A stretch of 64,000 nucleotides of DNA from Thunnus maccoyii (GCF_910596095.1 NC_056546.1:26500925-26564924); one strand, 5' to 3'; positions 10,201-22,510 are shown, counted from the first letter of the stretch. Translations and numbers: made by a program. The notes: generated by a model from the sequence alone, not told the origin.

Positions 10201-13200
10201 ATTTGCTGCTATGACATGTTCAAATGTCTGTCATGTAAAAGACCGTCTGCTAAACATATTGTCTACTTAAAAAAAACCAAACAACAACTCACAAGTTCTA
10301 TATGAATGCAGTTGTTTTTACTGTCAGTGTTAATTGGGTGTAAATCGCTCCATAATTAGCAAGGTCTTCTGGCTTACAACAACCATGTCTTCTGCTTTGA
10401 GGAAAAACGTTTTTAGCAATGAATGAAATCACCATGAAGTTACATAGAAATGCCACCAGATGGTCCCATAGTCTCACAATGACAAATTAGTTTAAAACGT
10501 ACTTACGTTGACTCCTGCTGTGTTTTCAGGGCTGAAGAGGGGATTAGCAACTACAAGGTAATTACTTAAAATCTTAAATCTTTATAAAACAGCTGTTCTT
10601 ATTAGAGTATATGGACTATAATAGAACAGGTTACATGATCAATGTTGTACTGTAAGCTGGATCCAGACCTGCTGATACATTAAGATAAAAATATTGTGTA
10701 AAGACCAATGATGATGTGTAGCTAATATGGGAGTTTTCTTTTTCAAAGTTTCACGGTTTGAAACGACACGGCTCCAGTTGTATTATTTGTACCGTACAGT
10801 TTTTGATGAACGACATTCTTCTGAAAGACTTTGATTTGGTCTCTTCCACTTTTTCCTTCATTAGCCACTAGAGAGGCGGTATGTCCGTGTTTCAGGCGAG
10901 GCCACCGTTCGCCACGTGGAGCTGTTCATCAGGAGGAAGATGGAGCTCAGCCCAACCTGCCAGGTGAGTCTGCCAGGCTTACAGCTAATCAGTCCACAAA
11001 GTGTCATGACCACTGTCTTGATCCTGATTGTTGCCTTAGACAGACTTGGAAGCGTGACAGCAAAGGAAGTCGGCATTACAGTGTAGCGTAGGCGTGCACA
11101 CTGACCAGGGACACACCGGTGTGTGTAAGTGAGTGGGCACATTTATTAAGAAGACAGAGCACGGACAAAGTGGTTGTGACATTAGAAGATCCCTTCATTA
11201 TGCACTTACAATGTAAGTTGGGGACAAAGTCCACAGTCCTCCTTCTGTGCAACAATGATTTAAAAGTTTATCTGAAGTTAATATGAAGCTTCAGCATCCA
11301 AATGAGTCAAATCAAGTAGATATCTTTCAACATTACAGTCTTTTTAGTGCCAAAGTCCCTCTTTTCGTTACTATACTTCCACCACAGCTCAACAGGGAAA
11401 CACTGTCCAAAGAAACAAAGAGGGAATTTTATGCTAAATAGAAAATAACTTTGGAAGATATCCCCTTAATTTCACTAACTTGGACTCCTGACACATCATA
11501 GCTTCAGATAAACTTTTAAATACATTTTTGAACAAATCGAGGACTTCTCCCCAATTACTTACACCGCAAGCACATTTGAAAGGGATCTTTTAATGGTCAG
11601 TATGAACAGGAAAAATTACAGTTTCATTGTTCATATGAGAACCTGACTGTTGTTTTAAGACAGACTTGGAAAATTAGGAACCTCCTTTCCTTTAGATTGG
11701 GCCCAGATTGCTTGGCGTTACTTACGCCGAGCTGCAACAAGCCATGAACACTCACATTTCCAATGTGTCCTCACAGCAGGGGATAGCTGCACTTAGCCAC
11801 ACTGCTGCGGTCCTCCTTGGCTTTAGGGCCAATTGCAGCTGACCTGTAACAGTTATTAGGAAGCAGCTAAAGGAGATGCAGTGTATTAATCAATTAGCTA
11901 GTTAGCTGAGCTTCATTAGCTGTGTTATTCTTCAATGAATCAGGTCTACACACCAAGACATGGACATACTCTGCACTATTTTGTCAATCAGTTTTAAACA
12001 CTGCAGAGAAGATTAATACATGCAGAAATAATATGTTTAGTTACATTTATTATTTACATTTTATAACAACACAGTTTGGATTTATTCAAAGAAACTCACA
12101 GTGTCGGCATTATTATATGTGGCGGCAGATTGAATTGAAGATTTGAAGACGTTTCCTCACTCATCCAAGAGGTTTCATCAGTTTTACTGATAGGAGCTTC
12201 CTAACATTTCACCTCTGTGGGAGATTTATAAGTAGCCACTTATCCAAGTTTAAAGTTGTCCACCAAAATCTAACCATAGCAACAGTATATACGCATTGCA
12301 GCACAGTGAGGAAAGCATATATGTGATGAAACTACTGCTGAATACATACAGAGTCCAGCATGGTGGGCTCACCTGCTCAGGTCAAAACTCAGCAGGCTAC
12401 CAAAATCTAACGGACAACAGACTCTCTTAACAACGAAATTAATCAAACTATTGTCTGTCTCAGCTCAGTCTTCAGGTTCAAGATTACAAGTATTAGTCTA
12501 ACACTCAGATCTGTGGTCCTTTCATTACAACACTGATGAACAGAAAGGTTCATGAGTTCAGTTTGAGGGAGACAGCGTTCAGGTGTTGGTGTATTTTGTG
12601 TTTAGTAATCCTCAGTAATGGATGAGGATTAGCAGCTTATGCTGATTACCTGGCCTCAGTGCTGCACTGCCCTGCTCTGTCTGGACAAACCTGGAGAGGA
12701 TGGAGAAAGACTGACCTGGAGTCACTGTTCACTGCAGCAGAAGTCACAACACTTATATAACTTCAACTCAGTTCAAAAATACATTGTTACAACCCTTCTT
12801 GAAAATGTTGATCTGACTTCTTTTCCTTTTTAGTCTTCCTCATCTGGATCATCTCCATCCAGTTTATTAAATATCCAAGGCATATACAGCGTACAGTATT
12901 CAGTGTTCTGGTCAATAACTACATTTATAATGTGGCACTGGGTACAGTTGATGTTTGAATTTGGTCAAAATCAATCCATTGCTGTTGTTGTCGAGCCTTT
13001 ATGTGTTGTTGCGCCAGAATTTGTTTGCAGAGGACCCAAGTTTTGTTTGTCACAATGGTAAATGATGGCAAAATCATCAGAAACACACATACGGTTCTGT
13101 GTAGACGTTACAAGACCTCCGGACAGATCAGCTCTGTGTGACTCAGTGTCTGATGCAGGGGTCTAAAGTGTCTGTGTGTCCTACAGGTGGATGTGGTTTG

Positions 13201-13431
13201 CGGAGATCATCTCCTAGATCACTATCAGTCACTCAAAGACATACAGAGCTCTGTGGGAACAGAGGCACTGCAGGTGAGCACCACAAACACACACTCAGTG
13301 GGAACAATATTCATGATATTGAAGGCCTGTAACTCCAGTCATGTTAAAAAAAAAAGTTTATTTTTTCTATTTTGCTCCAGGACGGTTTGTTGGTGCTGCA
13401 CTTCGGTTTGGTCCTGCCCTCCCAGTCTTGA
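7247..13431 (+). CDS. pcgf6: Polycomb group RING finger protein 6 (ten coding exons)
   Basis: Coding exons read from splice sites and conserved protein sequence: 7247-7321, 7940-8039, 8718-8814, 8939-8994, 9097-9156, 9670-9787, 10530-10557, 10865-10963, 13187-13273 and 13381-13431. All phases join without a stop, giving 256 aa. A C3HC4 RING lies at about residues 39-77 (C39, C42, C55, H57, C60, C63, C74, C77). It is followed by the PCGF6-type stretches TQPLYNIR and [13 protein letters not shown], and by a RAWUL (ubiquitin-like) domain at about residues 175-250. The family is known as the RING partner of RING1/RNF2 in variant PRC1.6, which ubiquitinates histone H2A in the nucleus and works with E2F6, MGA and L3MBTL2. 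The start is the only ATG in the short acidic first exon (ending in DSDSEDE), which joins the RING exon in phase 0. The N-terminus is much shorter than in mammals. The gene converges on ina. PCGF1, 2, 3, 4 and 5 fit less well from recall of their sequences. Confidence 0.93.
7444..7530. mobile_element. hAT-type MITE end in pcgf6 intron 1
   Basis: The block CAGTGGTTCCCAACC followed by GGGGGTCGGGACC is the usual terminal sequence of non-autonomous hAT elements. A GGGGTCGTGAGA block follows. The opposite terminus was not located, so only the recognisable end is given. Confidence 0.55.
11178..11662. mobile_element. Truncated copy of long fold-back element in pcgf6 intron 8
   Basis: This stretch matches the 574-bp fold-back element at 35597-36170 along most of its length. 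Shared blocks include ATTAGAAGATCCCTTCATTA near the left, CAACATTACAGTCTTTTTA in the middle, and GACTGTTGTTTTAAGACA at the right end. The outermost 80 or so bases of the left arm are missing, so its terminal inverted repeat is incomplete. Confidence 0.7.
12130..12270. repeat. Dispersed repeat fragment in pcgf6 intron 8
   Basis: The stretch with GAAGACGTTTCCTCACTCAT followed by CCAAGAGGTTTCATCAG resembles a sequence I recall as common in teleost repeats. The element family could not be assigned from this fragment. Confidence 0.35.
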
Positions 13432-14479
13432 GTCGCAAAGATGGATGCAGAAATACCTGAGGGGACTTTTTTTTTTGCATCCTGTCATAGTGTGGAGTGA
13501 AGTTTTCACATTGGCATTATAACTAGTCCAAAGCTGTCTTGGCACTGTGTGCGAATATAAAGTTTAATTTAAATTTCTAACTTAAATATTACAACAAAGT
13601 AAATGTAGCAAGTGGCCGGCAAAACATTAAATGTGAAAGAGAGATTCTCAGAGCAATATAGTTGGATTTCTTTACTGAGAAGTATGAAAATGTGTAAACT
13701 CTTAATGTTCACACTATAGCATCTAATTTTCAACCCCCAAGATGATCACTTGTATTCAGGACGGCCGTGTGTCTGCTGCAGATTTGCTGGACACAGGAAG
13801 TATATATTTAATTTAGTGAAGTGACGTTGTGTTGCAATGAACTTTTCTGTCACGTTGTGGTATGTACCTGAAGTGACAATTTCCTACAGAACTGTGATAT
13901 CTTTTTTTTTTTAGGTATTGTTTTGTGTGCTGACACTCAAGGATGTGACCGATACTGTAGCTAAAACTGGACCGAACCACTGTCAATGGATCTTAAACTC
14001 CTCACATCTCCAACAGATATAAAAGCAATAGTGTCTGTTCTGAAAAGCTGCATCAGTCCCATCTTTTGGGAAACCAGGGATCTCTCTTAATACTTTTCTA
14101 TTTATGGGTTTGAGAATCGAGTTTACTGTCTGGGTTTCATTTCAAATCGAAGATTGTGATCTTAAGGGCTTGACACAAAAGGATTACCACTGCCAAAGGT
14201 TTGTGTGTGTATTTTATAGAGCTTAGATCTACACTGTATCTTTAGAGTGACTCGCTTCTTGTTGATTTAATCGTTTAATTTAACTTTTGTATTGATTACT
14301 TATTCATGCTCATGTTGTCTGACTTAAGCTGTTGATGTAAACTGATGTCATTGTTTTGATAAAAAATCTGCTTTCAGTACAAATCACTAAAAAAAGCTGT
14401 TATTTAAAGGGAGCCTGTATAAAGAAATCTTTGGTAGGGTTTGATATAAAATACCTTTACTACTTGGTTTATAAGTTTG

Positions 14480-14485
14480 AATAAA
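14480..14485 (+). terminator. pcgf6: Candidate pcgf6 polyadenylation signal
   Basis: AATAAA lies about 1.05 kb after the pcgf6 stop codon on the sense strand, implying a 3' UTR of about 1.1 kb. An earlier site could also be used. The assignment is by position only. Confidence 0.45.
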
Positions 14486-14499
14486 TATTTGATGACACA

Positions 14500-16330
14500 A
14501 CTGAAATGTTTCCCACTTCATCATTGCCTCCTGTGGTTTAAGGTTGATATCAGCATCCATCTGCTACACACATCAGGTAACAGAAAAAATGCTGGTTTAA
14601 AACTTAAACATAAAAAAGCATTTTACTGATTACATTTTCATTGTACTTTTTCACCACTGATGCACCCATTCATATTGTACAGATGACACTGTGGTTATAA
14701 AGTAGTGCAAGCCAACCAGACATTTGATTGAAGTTTGGGTTTCTCCCTAACCACAGCTAGAGAATACAAGACTGAAATGACATTCTACCCTCTTCATGAT
14801 CTTAACTCTTCATTTGAAGAAGCCTGATATTTCTGTTATTTGCAGGGCAACAAAGTGAGGAATTATTAAAATATAACTGAACTGAGTTGTAATTGAGTTT
14901 GAGGCTCTGTTCCAATATGGGAGAGTCATTTTTAAGTGGATCTTAAAATGAACTACCCCATACGTTCTAGCAGAACATACTCTCACTGACTCGCATATGA
15001 AAGCAGAGAAAACAACTTGCCAGTCATTTAATTTGTTGCATCAGACAGTGCAAATGAAACAACAGTGAGTACAGGAACAACACTGATACCTCAGCCAAGT
15101 AAAATGTACACAAACATTTTGATTGCTTGGTATACATGTACAATTTAATACTTTTTACTGTTAAGCCGTTGAGTAGATGGTACTGATAAGTCATGATGGC
15201 CATTCTTTCTGCCACTACTAACAAAAGGATGCCTAACCCAAAGGACTTGTACTTGCGGAACTGATTGCAGTAGCGATGGGGACCATTTGTAATGCCAAAA
15301 CCAAAATGGTCCACAATCTCCCTTAAAATGTTACATAAATATTACTTTTGAGGATGCAAGAACAATATAACTCACTGACCAGCAAATGCAAACAAAACAG
15401 TTTCCACAGACTGATTTAGCCTTGACTAACAGAGAAGAGGCACTACACTAGTATTTGTAGTCCATCTATAAGAATACACACACACAGAGGTTTCATTGCA
15501 ATCTGACACTGCAGCAAAATGGAAATTCATCCAGGAAAACTTCAGTGTTTGGTCACAGATTTATTACAATGATAAAATATTTGCAACATGCAGTATATGT
15601 GGTCCAGGTTTTCAGGTCAGGGTTCTTTAACCTTTTAACATCCAACGGGTCACCGGCGACCCACTTAAGCCAGTTGTAAGCGGTAGCATCACGCGGTAAT
15701 GAGTCAAAGCAATTGCCACAATTTGGCCAATTGGAGATGATTGGAGAGGTTCGGGGACACCAGTGACACCACAAACTAAAAACTCCCTTGCTACCACAAG
15801 GTTAGGCCTAGAGGTCTGGTGGTGTTCTGCATAGTTCTGGCATATTGCATGTCCTAATCATTGTTATTCAAATATGACTCATTATAGACAAGGACCAAAA
15901 ACACTTTTTTGAGCCTTATTTGAACTGATGTAGTTTTGTGTTTTAGCCACATGCTAAACAAACACATTTCCAGAAACTAGAAGATGTCACTTGTCAAATG
16001 AAGCCTAATACATGCATCATGGCCTTACAGTTCTTCTGTTATGAGCTTTTCCATTTGGGCACGCCAAATAGGCGAAAATTATATAAAAAGGGTGGATGTA
16101 AAGGGGTTCATTTATGTTGATGGTTCATATTTTAGTAAAATTGTTCCTTTCTTTGCAAATACAGTAAATGAGTCTGAGCGTTTTAGAGTCCAAACATTGT
16201 TTTAATGCTGTTTCAGACTTTTGCAACAGGGAAAATACTAAATAACATTATTTTACATGTATTTTGAGACGAAAATAGTCAAATACAATAAATATATATA
16301 TTATGACTATAAAATATTTCAGCATCATCC
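14500..16330. other. Intergenic spacer between convergent pcgf6 and ina
   Basis: No coding exon or RNA gene is recognisable in this AT-rich stretch. It holds a few short CA tracts (near 15478). The open frames here are short and resemble no family I know. Confidence 0.6.
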
Positions 16331-16340
16331 CCAAAACAAT

Positions 16341-16346
16341 TTTATT
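16341..16346 (-). terminator. ina: ina polyadenylation signal
   Basis: AATAAA on the minus strand (TTTATT on plus) lies about 145 bp after the ina stop codon, a plausible end for its 3' UTR. Confidence 0.55.
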
Positions 16347-16490
16347 AATGATGCCCTTCAAAAATACATAACAGTGAAAATCTACCATCATGTTGATGCT
16401 GTGGATCTTATTCTGTACAGATGCAGTATGTAACTATGAACTCCCTACACATATACAACACATCTCTTCTCCCTGTTTGTGTCTCTGTCT

Positions 16491-19400
16491 TCAGTTGTTG
16501 GAGTTGATGTCTGCTTCATCCTTCTCCTCTTCCTTGAAGCTTTCCTTCGTGGCTCCACCTTTCTCCCGCTGGCTGCTCCTGGAGGAGCCGCCTGAGGCTC
16601 GTGGCTGGTAGCTGTAGCTGGCCGCACTGAACGACATGTCTGAGTTAAAGTGAGTCTCCTCCCCCTCCAACAGTTTCCTTGTAGGACCAAAGGAAACACA
16701 TGTCAGTGCTTATACAAGCCACAATGCTTAAAAACGTTTGGATAAGTCTTCTAGTCTTTTTTGTTCAGTCTGTCTTTTCATGCATTCAGCACCTGTAAGC
16801 AGCTATCTCTATGTCCAGGGCCATCTTGACATTGAGCAGGTCCTGGTACTCTCTCAGGTGCTGCGCCATCTCACTCTTCAGGTTCCTCAGCTCAGTATCC
16901 AGGTGGCCAATAGTGTCCTGTTACATTGGAAAGAAAAGAAGAGTTAGAGGTGCAGGCATAATTAGTGAGCATGGGATTTCCTTTTTTCTTTTCTTTAAAT
17001 GAATACACTAACCTCTCAGGCTTACTTAGCCTTACCTTCCCTAAAAAGCCAGTGAGAGCAGATGGCTTTCCTGTATCCGATTTAGCTGCGGTCAGAGGTT
17101 AATCTAATAGTCATGCAGGGTGAATTCACTAAGAGCTGTTTCGGTCAGTCTCATGGTCACAGACTTCAGACCTTGAACCTGAATTACGGTAGACTTTTTG
17201 TGTTACAGATGCTAAACTGTCAAACAGTGAGAAGCAGGACTGTATTTGAGACAGGTTATTATATGAGACAGACCTTTATTTTTATTTTCCCCTGTTGTAT
17301 AAGTATGTGTTACTGCAAACTGAACACCTTTCCACCTTTTTTTTTTTTTTGAAATGCTTTCAGTGTATCAGAAGTCAGAGTACCTTCCCTTTCATGGAAA
17401 GCTTTTATTGTTTCTGCAGGAAATGTTGAGTGGCAGAATTAATCGCAACTGAGTAATCAGTGAGTGACAGTAACAGTATTTCTGCTATTAAAAATAGAAA
17501 CTCAGACCATCAAGGTGGTGAGTATGGCATAACTACAGTGTTGTATAGATGGAAATAATGGTGTAGATATGAACACTATGCTGAATTTACCATTTGTCAT
17601 TACAGTTCAGGTACCAGTAATTTCATTTTTGTTCTTCTGGCTCATATTTGAGACCAAATGGTTATTTGAATACTGGCTTTTATTTGAGAATTTACTGCTA
17701 GGCGGCAAAATTGACGTCTGTAGAAAAATATTTTTTAAATATATATACTCCTTAGAAATGAGACTGCACATATGGATGATTGTTTTGATTATCAGATTGA
17801 AAGTATGCTGGATTCCTTGCTTCCTCTCTGGTCCTCGACATATCAGAGTTGAGGCCACCCTGCTGTGTGCAGTTAGCTAACAGCTCTACTGGAGCTGTGA
17901 AATAATTGATGAGGAGCTTGATCCTGAGATTTGCTCACTTCCAATCCTATTATTCTGTAGAGTTGTAGACAGTAGACTGTGCTGCATATACAGAGCAACT
18001 GGGCAATCAGAATAATTAATAGTGGTACTTCTAACTTTTACCATTTTCAGTTCTTTGCTGAGAAAATGTAGTATTGTTTTGGATATTGGCAATATCCTAC
18101 ATAATAACTCAATTTCCAAGGATTGTATCACACTTTTACAGTAGTTTTAAACTTTTGCTGTTTTTAGTGCCTGCTCAAAAAGCTACATGGCACTATGTAT
18201 GTCCTATATCTCCATCATTAAATCAAGTTTTTGTGGACAGTTTTATTCTTTTCATATTATTGTGTGTTTACATGGCACAATAATGCCACAGCAACTTTGT
18301 ATGCTGTGAAATGTTTGTGTAATTGTACATTATATCTGTATTTTTTACATATTAAAGGGTTGGTTCACCCAAATGAGAAAAAAGCACATGTCAGTACTGT
18401 GTCAGTACACAGTGACATCAGTGTTGTGGGTGTGGTTGTGATCACACTGACAAACTTTACATTTCAGCCACAGAGGGCAGTGAAACACAGCTCTTCAGCT
18501 GTTATAATGTTTTTATTTAATGACTGTCATTACTTGCCTGCATTGCTGTGGCCTCAGTGTTGTGTGCATCCTCCATCTCTGTGATCTGCCTCTCCAGAGA
18601 CTCGTTGGCGCCCCTCAGGGTCTCTATCTCGATGGTCTTGGACTGCAGCTGCCTCCTGAACTCATTGATCTCCTCTCTGCTGGCCCGCATGGCCTCGTTG
18701 CTTCTGGTGGCCTGCTCGCTGAGGCTGGCAAACTTGTTCTTGTACCACTCCTCGGCCGACTGCAGATTCTTGGAAGCGATGGACTCGTATTGGTTGCGGA
18801 TCTCCTTCAGGGCTGAGGTGAGGTCGGGTTTGGCGAGCTCAAGCTCCACACAGACCTGCTGCTCCTCCATCATGCCTCTCATCTCCTGGATTTCCTCGTC
18901 ATGGACTTTCTTCAGGAAGGAGATTTCGTCCATCAGCGAATCAACACGGCGCTCCAGGTCCAGGCGGACAGCTGCGGCATCGTCCACGTCCTTCCTGAAG
19001 GACCTCAAGGTCTGCTCTGCTTCCTCACGCGCCCTCACCTCCTCATCATACTTTACACTGAGTTTCTGAAATTTATGAATGAGAGGGGAGTGTAGAGATG
19101 AGATTTTAGCAATGAGATCAGAAGATAGAAAGTAAAGATGATAAGATAAAGATAAAAGATATGAAAGATGGCAGGAACATCGGGATGATTGGGACATGAG
19201 ATGTTAGATGGCACAAAGAGAAAGGTGAATGGGAAGATGAAATAATTAGAGATGGGAAAAACTGGGTATTGAGAGGGGTTAGGGTTTTTTTTAGATGCAT
19301 AGACTGAAAATAATACAGAAAATAATAAGATTCTACAACCATGCTAGCAGCTCTGTGAAGCTATACTAAGGCAAAGCAGTGCTTTAAGCTTACTGCTAAT

Positions 19401-21572
19401 GTCAGCATGCTAACATGTTTACAATGACAATGCTAACATGATGTTTTGCAGCAATTATGTTTACTATGTTCACCGTCTTAGTTTAGTGTATTAGCATGCT
19501 AGCATTTGCTAATTAGCACAAAACCAAATGTCATTGAATTGTATTGAACAAATTAAAAATTTGACCTGCTGGTAGCGCTAGATGAAACGTTAATGGATCA
19601 CTGAAGTTACTTAAATTCATACTCTGATTACCATGAATGTCTGAACCTAATTTCATTGTAAATCCAACCAATCCTTGCTGAGGCATTTCACCAAAAAACA
19701 CAAATGTCAACATCATGGAGTTGCTAGAGGAAGAAGTCAGGGGTTCACCAAAGTTCGTAGGATTCATCCTCTGAGGAACATGAATGTCTGAAACAAATTT
19801 CATGCCAATCCACCACATAATATTTGAGATTTTTCTGTCTGGACCAGAGTGATAGAACAACTTGCAAACCAACGTTGCCATCCATGTAGCCATGCTGCTA
19901 ATAAAAAAATTCTATAGAACAAAAAAATTACTTACATTTTAAATATGCACATATTCGCTTAGTCCTACTCCTTTTCAAAATCATTCAGTGGTTTTACCTG
20001 CAGTTCATCCTCCATGTTGTTCCTCTCGATCAGGATGCGGTTCTTGTCCCTGCTCAGGTCCTCCAGCTGTGACCGCAGCTCCCTCATCTCCTGCTGGTAG
20101 ATGTGAGCGAGGCGGGATGGCTCGTTCTGCTTCTGCCGCAGTGTCACCAGCTCCGTCTCCAGCACTTTATTCTGCTGCTCCAGGTGCCGGACTTTATCGA
20201 TGAACATGGCAAAGCGATCATTCAGACCCTGAACAGGAGAAACACATTTATGATCACAATAAATGTCATACAGTGACTCAAAGTGATCAAGTCACTTATC
20301 CCTAAACTTGCTATGAAATCTCCTGCAGCTACAGCTACCCAGACTTCTTACTACAAGGTGTTAAATAAAGCTGTACCATAAGTTTAAAGCAACATTTATT
20401 GATTTTTTTGGCCACTTTGGGCCAGCATTGACATATTATGGCCTTGTAAGCAAACAGTTGCCTACTTACACATTTTTTTGGAATCTTGTTTCTGGTTACT
20501 TAATAAATGGAAGTCCAGTATTCATTCTCCTTTTAGCTCTGTTTTGGTCTCCACCAATTCCTGAGAGAAATATCTTGCTCTATAGCTACTAATTGCTCCT
20601 GTTCATCAGCTATTTGCTAACTTTGTCTCTCTGATGTTTGGTACTGGGCAGGTAGTGTACAGTGGGTTTATCAGAGTTTTTTCAGTGAAAACCGCTGTCT
20701 GTTGCAACTGGAAACGACACTCATGAGAGCGGGTTCATCACTATGAATGACTCTTTTCACAGTACACAGTCATTTGATCCATTATTAATATAAAAATAGT
20801 GATTAGTGCAGCTTTAATTCACAAAATGGAGCTGAACTTGAGAAAAGCATCCCTTCCTACCTAAATGAGACCCTGATGATGTATTTTATTTCCCTGCTGA
20901 CACTGTTGTGATACATGGACTGTTAGTTGTTGGTTAGTTTAATCTAGGGATGAAACAGTTGATCAATTGAATTGATTGATTTTCATACGGGCTGATTTAG
21001 TCCTGGTCTGACAGGTAAAAGCCACCACTGTGGAGCTGAGACATGTGAAGCAGTTAAATTAAAATAGTGGTTTTAGGGGTAAAGTGTTCTTATAATCCCT
21101 GGAACAAGCCGAACCCGGGGTTTACTTCATTCACTAACTTCACTTTATGCTTTTATTGGACTTAAATTATGATTATGAAGAACAGTTTCAAATTATCTGC
21201 ATTTCTTGTGGAGTAACCCAACATTCAAAAGTGAATCATTTTGTCTCATTCTGCCCTACATGTCATTGTAATCACACCTACCTGCAGTTGCTCTTTCTCG
21301 TTGGTTCTAATGACTTTTAATTCATTGTTGACCACAGACGTCTGGGTCAGATCGAGGGAATCAGTCGACATCGAAGAGAAGGTGGAGGTGCGACCGACCC
21401 GTCGGTACAGGCCCACGGACGTCGCGCTGTTGCGGGACATAGCCATGGACCTGTAGCCTGAGGAGCCACGAGACGAGGCGCTGCCCATGCGAGAGGAGGA
21501 GACGGGAAACCTGGGAGAATCCCCGAAAATCTTCCGGTAGGAGGACGAGGTGTAGCGGTCTCCGTAGCTCAT
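16491..21572 (-). CDS. ina: Alpha-internexin / gefiltin-type neuronal intermediate filament (five coding exons)
   Basis: Coding exons on the minus strand: 21572-21282, 20228-19998, 19065-18538, 16917-16793 and 16677-16491. They total 453 codons plus stop, with all phases joining. The head (about 1-90) is rich in Ser/Arg. The coiled-coil rod starts at [20 protein letters not shown] and ends in the helix-termination motif LLEGEE (about 394-399). A tail of only about 54 aa follows, ending in a Glu/Lys-rich stretch. There is no 42-residue lamin insert. The 125-bp fourth exon and the split codon before KLLEGEE match the type IV pattern of INA and the neurofilaments. The rod's [18 protein letters not shown] and [11 protein letters not shown] fit alpha-internexin. 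The protein builds neuronal 10-nm filaments. Placement tail-to-tail with pcgf6 matches human INA-PCGF6. The intron between exons 3 and 4 has a GC donor. A peripherin/plasticin-like gene is the main alternative, less likely given exon pattern and synteny. Confidence 0.9.
18532..18538 (-). other. ina: GC-AG intron donor of ina intron 3
   Basis: Exon 3 ends ATGCAG and is followed by GCAAGT on the minus strand, where GTAAGT would be usual. CAG|GCAAGT is the known consensus of GC-AG introns. The protein alignment (ATAMQ then DTIGHLD) and phase 0 at both sides leave no nearby GT that keeps the frame. Confidence 0.8.
19360..19895. repeat. Dispersed teleost repeat in ina intron 2
   Basis: Contains ATGCTAACATG-like motifs on the left and, on the right, the blocks GGAACATGAATGTCTG, AATTTCATGCCAATCCA and GTCTGGACCAGAGTG. 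I recall this combination as a frequent non-coding fish repeat. A shorter related fragment in the opposite orientation lies at 1650-1850. Confidence 0.55.
20377..20820. repeat. Dispersed repeat in ina intron 1
   Basis: The blocks GGCCACTTTGGGCC, TCTCCACCAATTCCTGAG and CTGGGCAGGTAGTGTACAG resemble a repeat I recall from many fish introns. The class is uncertain and there is no coding content. Confidence 0.4.
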
Positions 21573-21680
21573 CTTTACCGTGAGTCAGAGATAAAACTGA
21601 GGGACTTAAAGAGCTTTGCAGACGCTTATAGACCACAGGGCTGCGGCTGGAACGAACCATTTTACGCACGGATGTACACG
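21573..21680 (-). promoter_or_regulatory. ina: ina core promoter with TATA-like box
   Basis: On the minus strand a CTATAAG motif (plus coordinates about 21625-21631) lies 53-59 bp before the ATG, so transcription would start about 25-30 bp before the codon and give a short 5' UTR. The distance suits a TATA-driven promoter. Activity is inferred. Confidence 0.5.
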
Positions 21681-21689
21681 GTTTAATAA

Positions 21690-22080
21690 CATTTGTGCAG
21701 TGGACTGAATATGTTGAATAAAGTTTTGTTAATTGAAGTGATCAAAACCAACACTGATGTACATTTTTTTCCAGATTTCATCCATCCCTCGAGAGTCATT
21801 TTGCGTGCGTAAAATGATGGAACTGTCCTGAGGATCATGACCTCTCTCTCTACGTGCGTCACGTATTTCACTTTTCATGCAGGCAGTGGAGCCCTGTAGC
21901 TGCGTTTCATCAGCTGTACTATTAAACTGGTTCTGTCAAGTGTGTAGTTTGTGGCAATTCGTTTTCAAAAATGTTTTGTATTAAGCTGAAGTCTCAAACG
22001 TCCAAGGGAAGTGAGAACGTAACATTTGGTCTAGGGGTTATGGTTTGGAGGAGCACATTTGTTTTTCTCCATCCTCTCCT
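21690..22080. other. Upstream flank of ina, no further feature
   Basis: No exon or repeat family was recognised. Regulatory elements of ina may lie here, but nothing specific could be supported. Confidence 0.4.
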
Positions 22081-22084
22081 CTGC

Positions 22085-22510
22085 TGTGTTTGGAGATATA
22101 TACAGTGTGTGGTAGTGTGGTTCCCAGCCTCGCGGTCAGGACTCATCGTTGTACGATGACTAATAACCCAGAGAGCTCATAACCCAAAAGCACGAACTCA
22201 GAGGCAGTAGCAGAGTCCAATATATTTTCATCAAGTCCAAAGAAACAAGCAGGGATCACAAACCAGGCAGGCAGACAGAAGTGAGGGAAGCAGGCAAAAT
22301 CTTCAAACCGGTGATCAGACAGGGTAACAGGCAGGCCGAACAACAACAGGTAAGGGAATGCTGGATAGCGAGGCATGAACTCTAGACAATCTGGCAAGGT
22401 GTAAGTGAACCTAGGCCAGCATATGAGGTGTGACTAGGGGGATAATGGGATCCAGGTGAGGAGATGGACAGGGCACTCATGTGAGGGGAATGAGGTGATT
22501 GCAAATTTCT
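22085..22510. repeat. Candidate dispersed repeat
   Basis: Rich in AGGCAGGCAG-like and CAGGTAAGG motifs with a small hairpin (TCATCGT, 3 nt, ACGATGA near 22143). The style matches internal parts of fish transposons that I have seen, but I cannot assign a family. Confidence 0.3.

Noticed and set aside
18548..19069. 173-codon open frame on the plus strand
   Set aside because: It is the antisense shadow of ina exon 3, whose minus-strand frame encodes a clear intermediate-filament rod.
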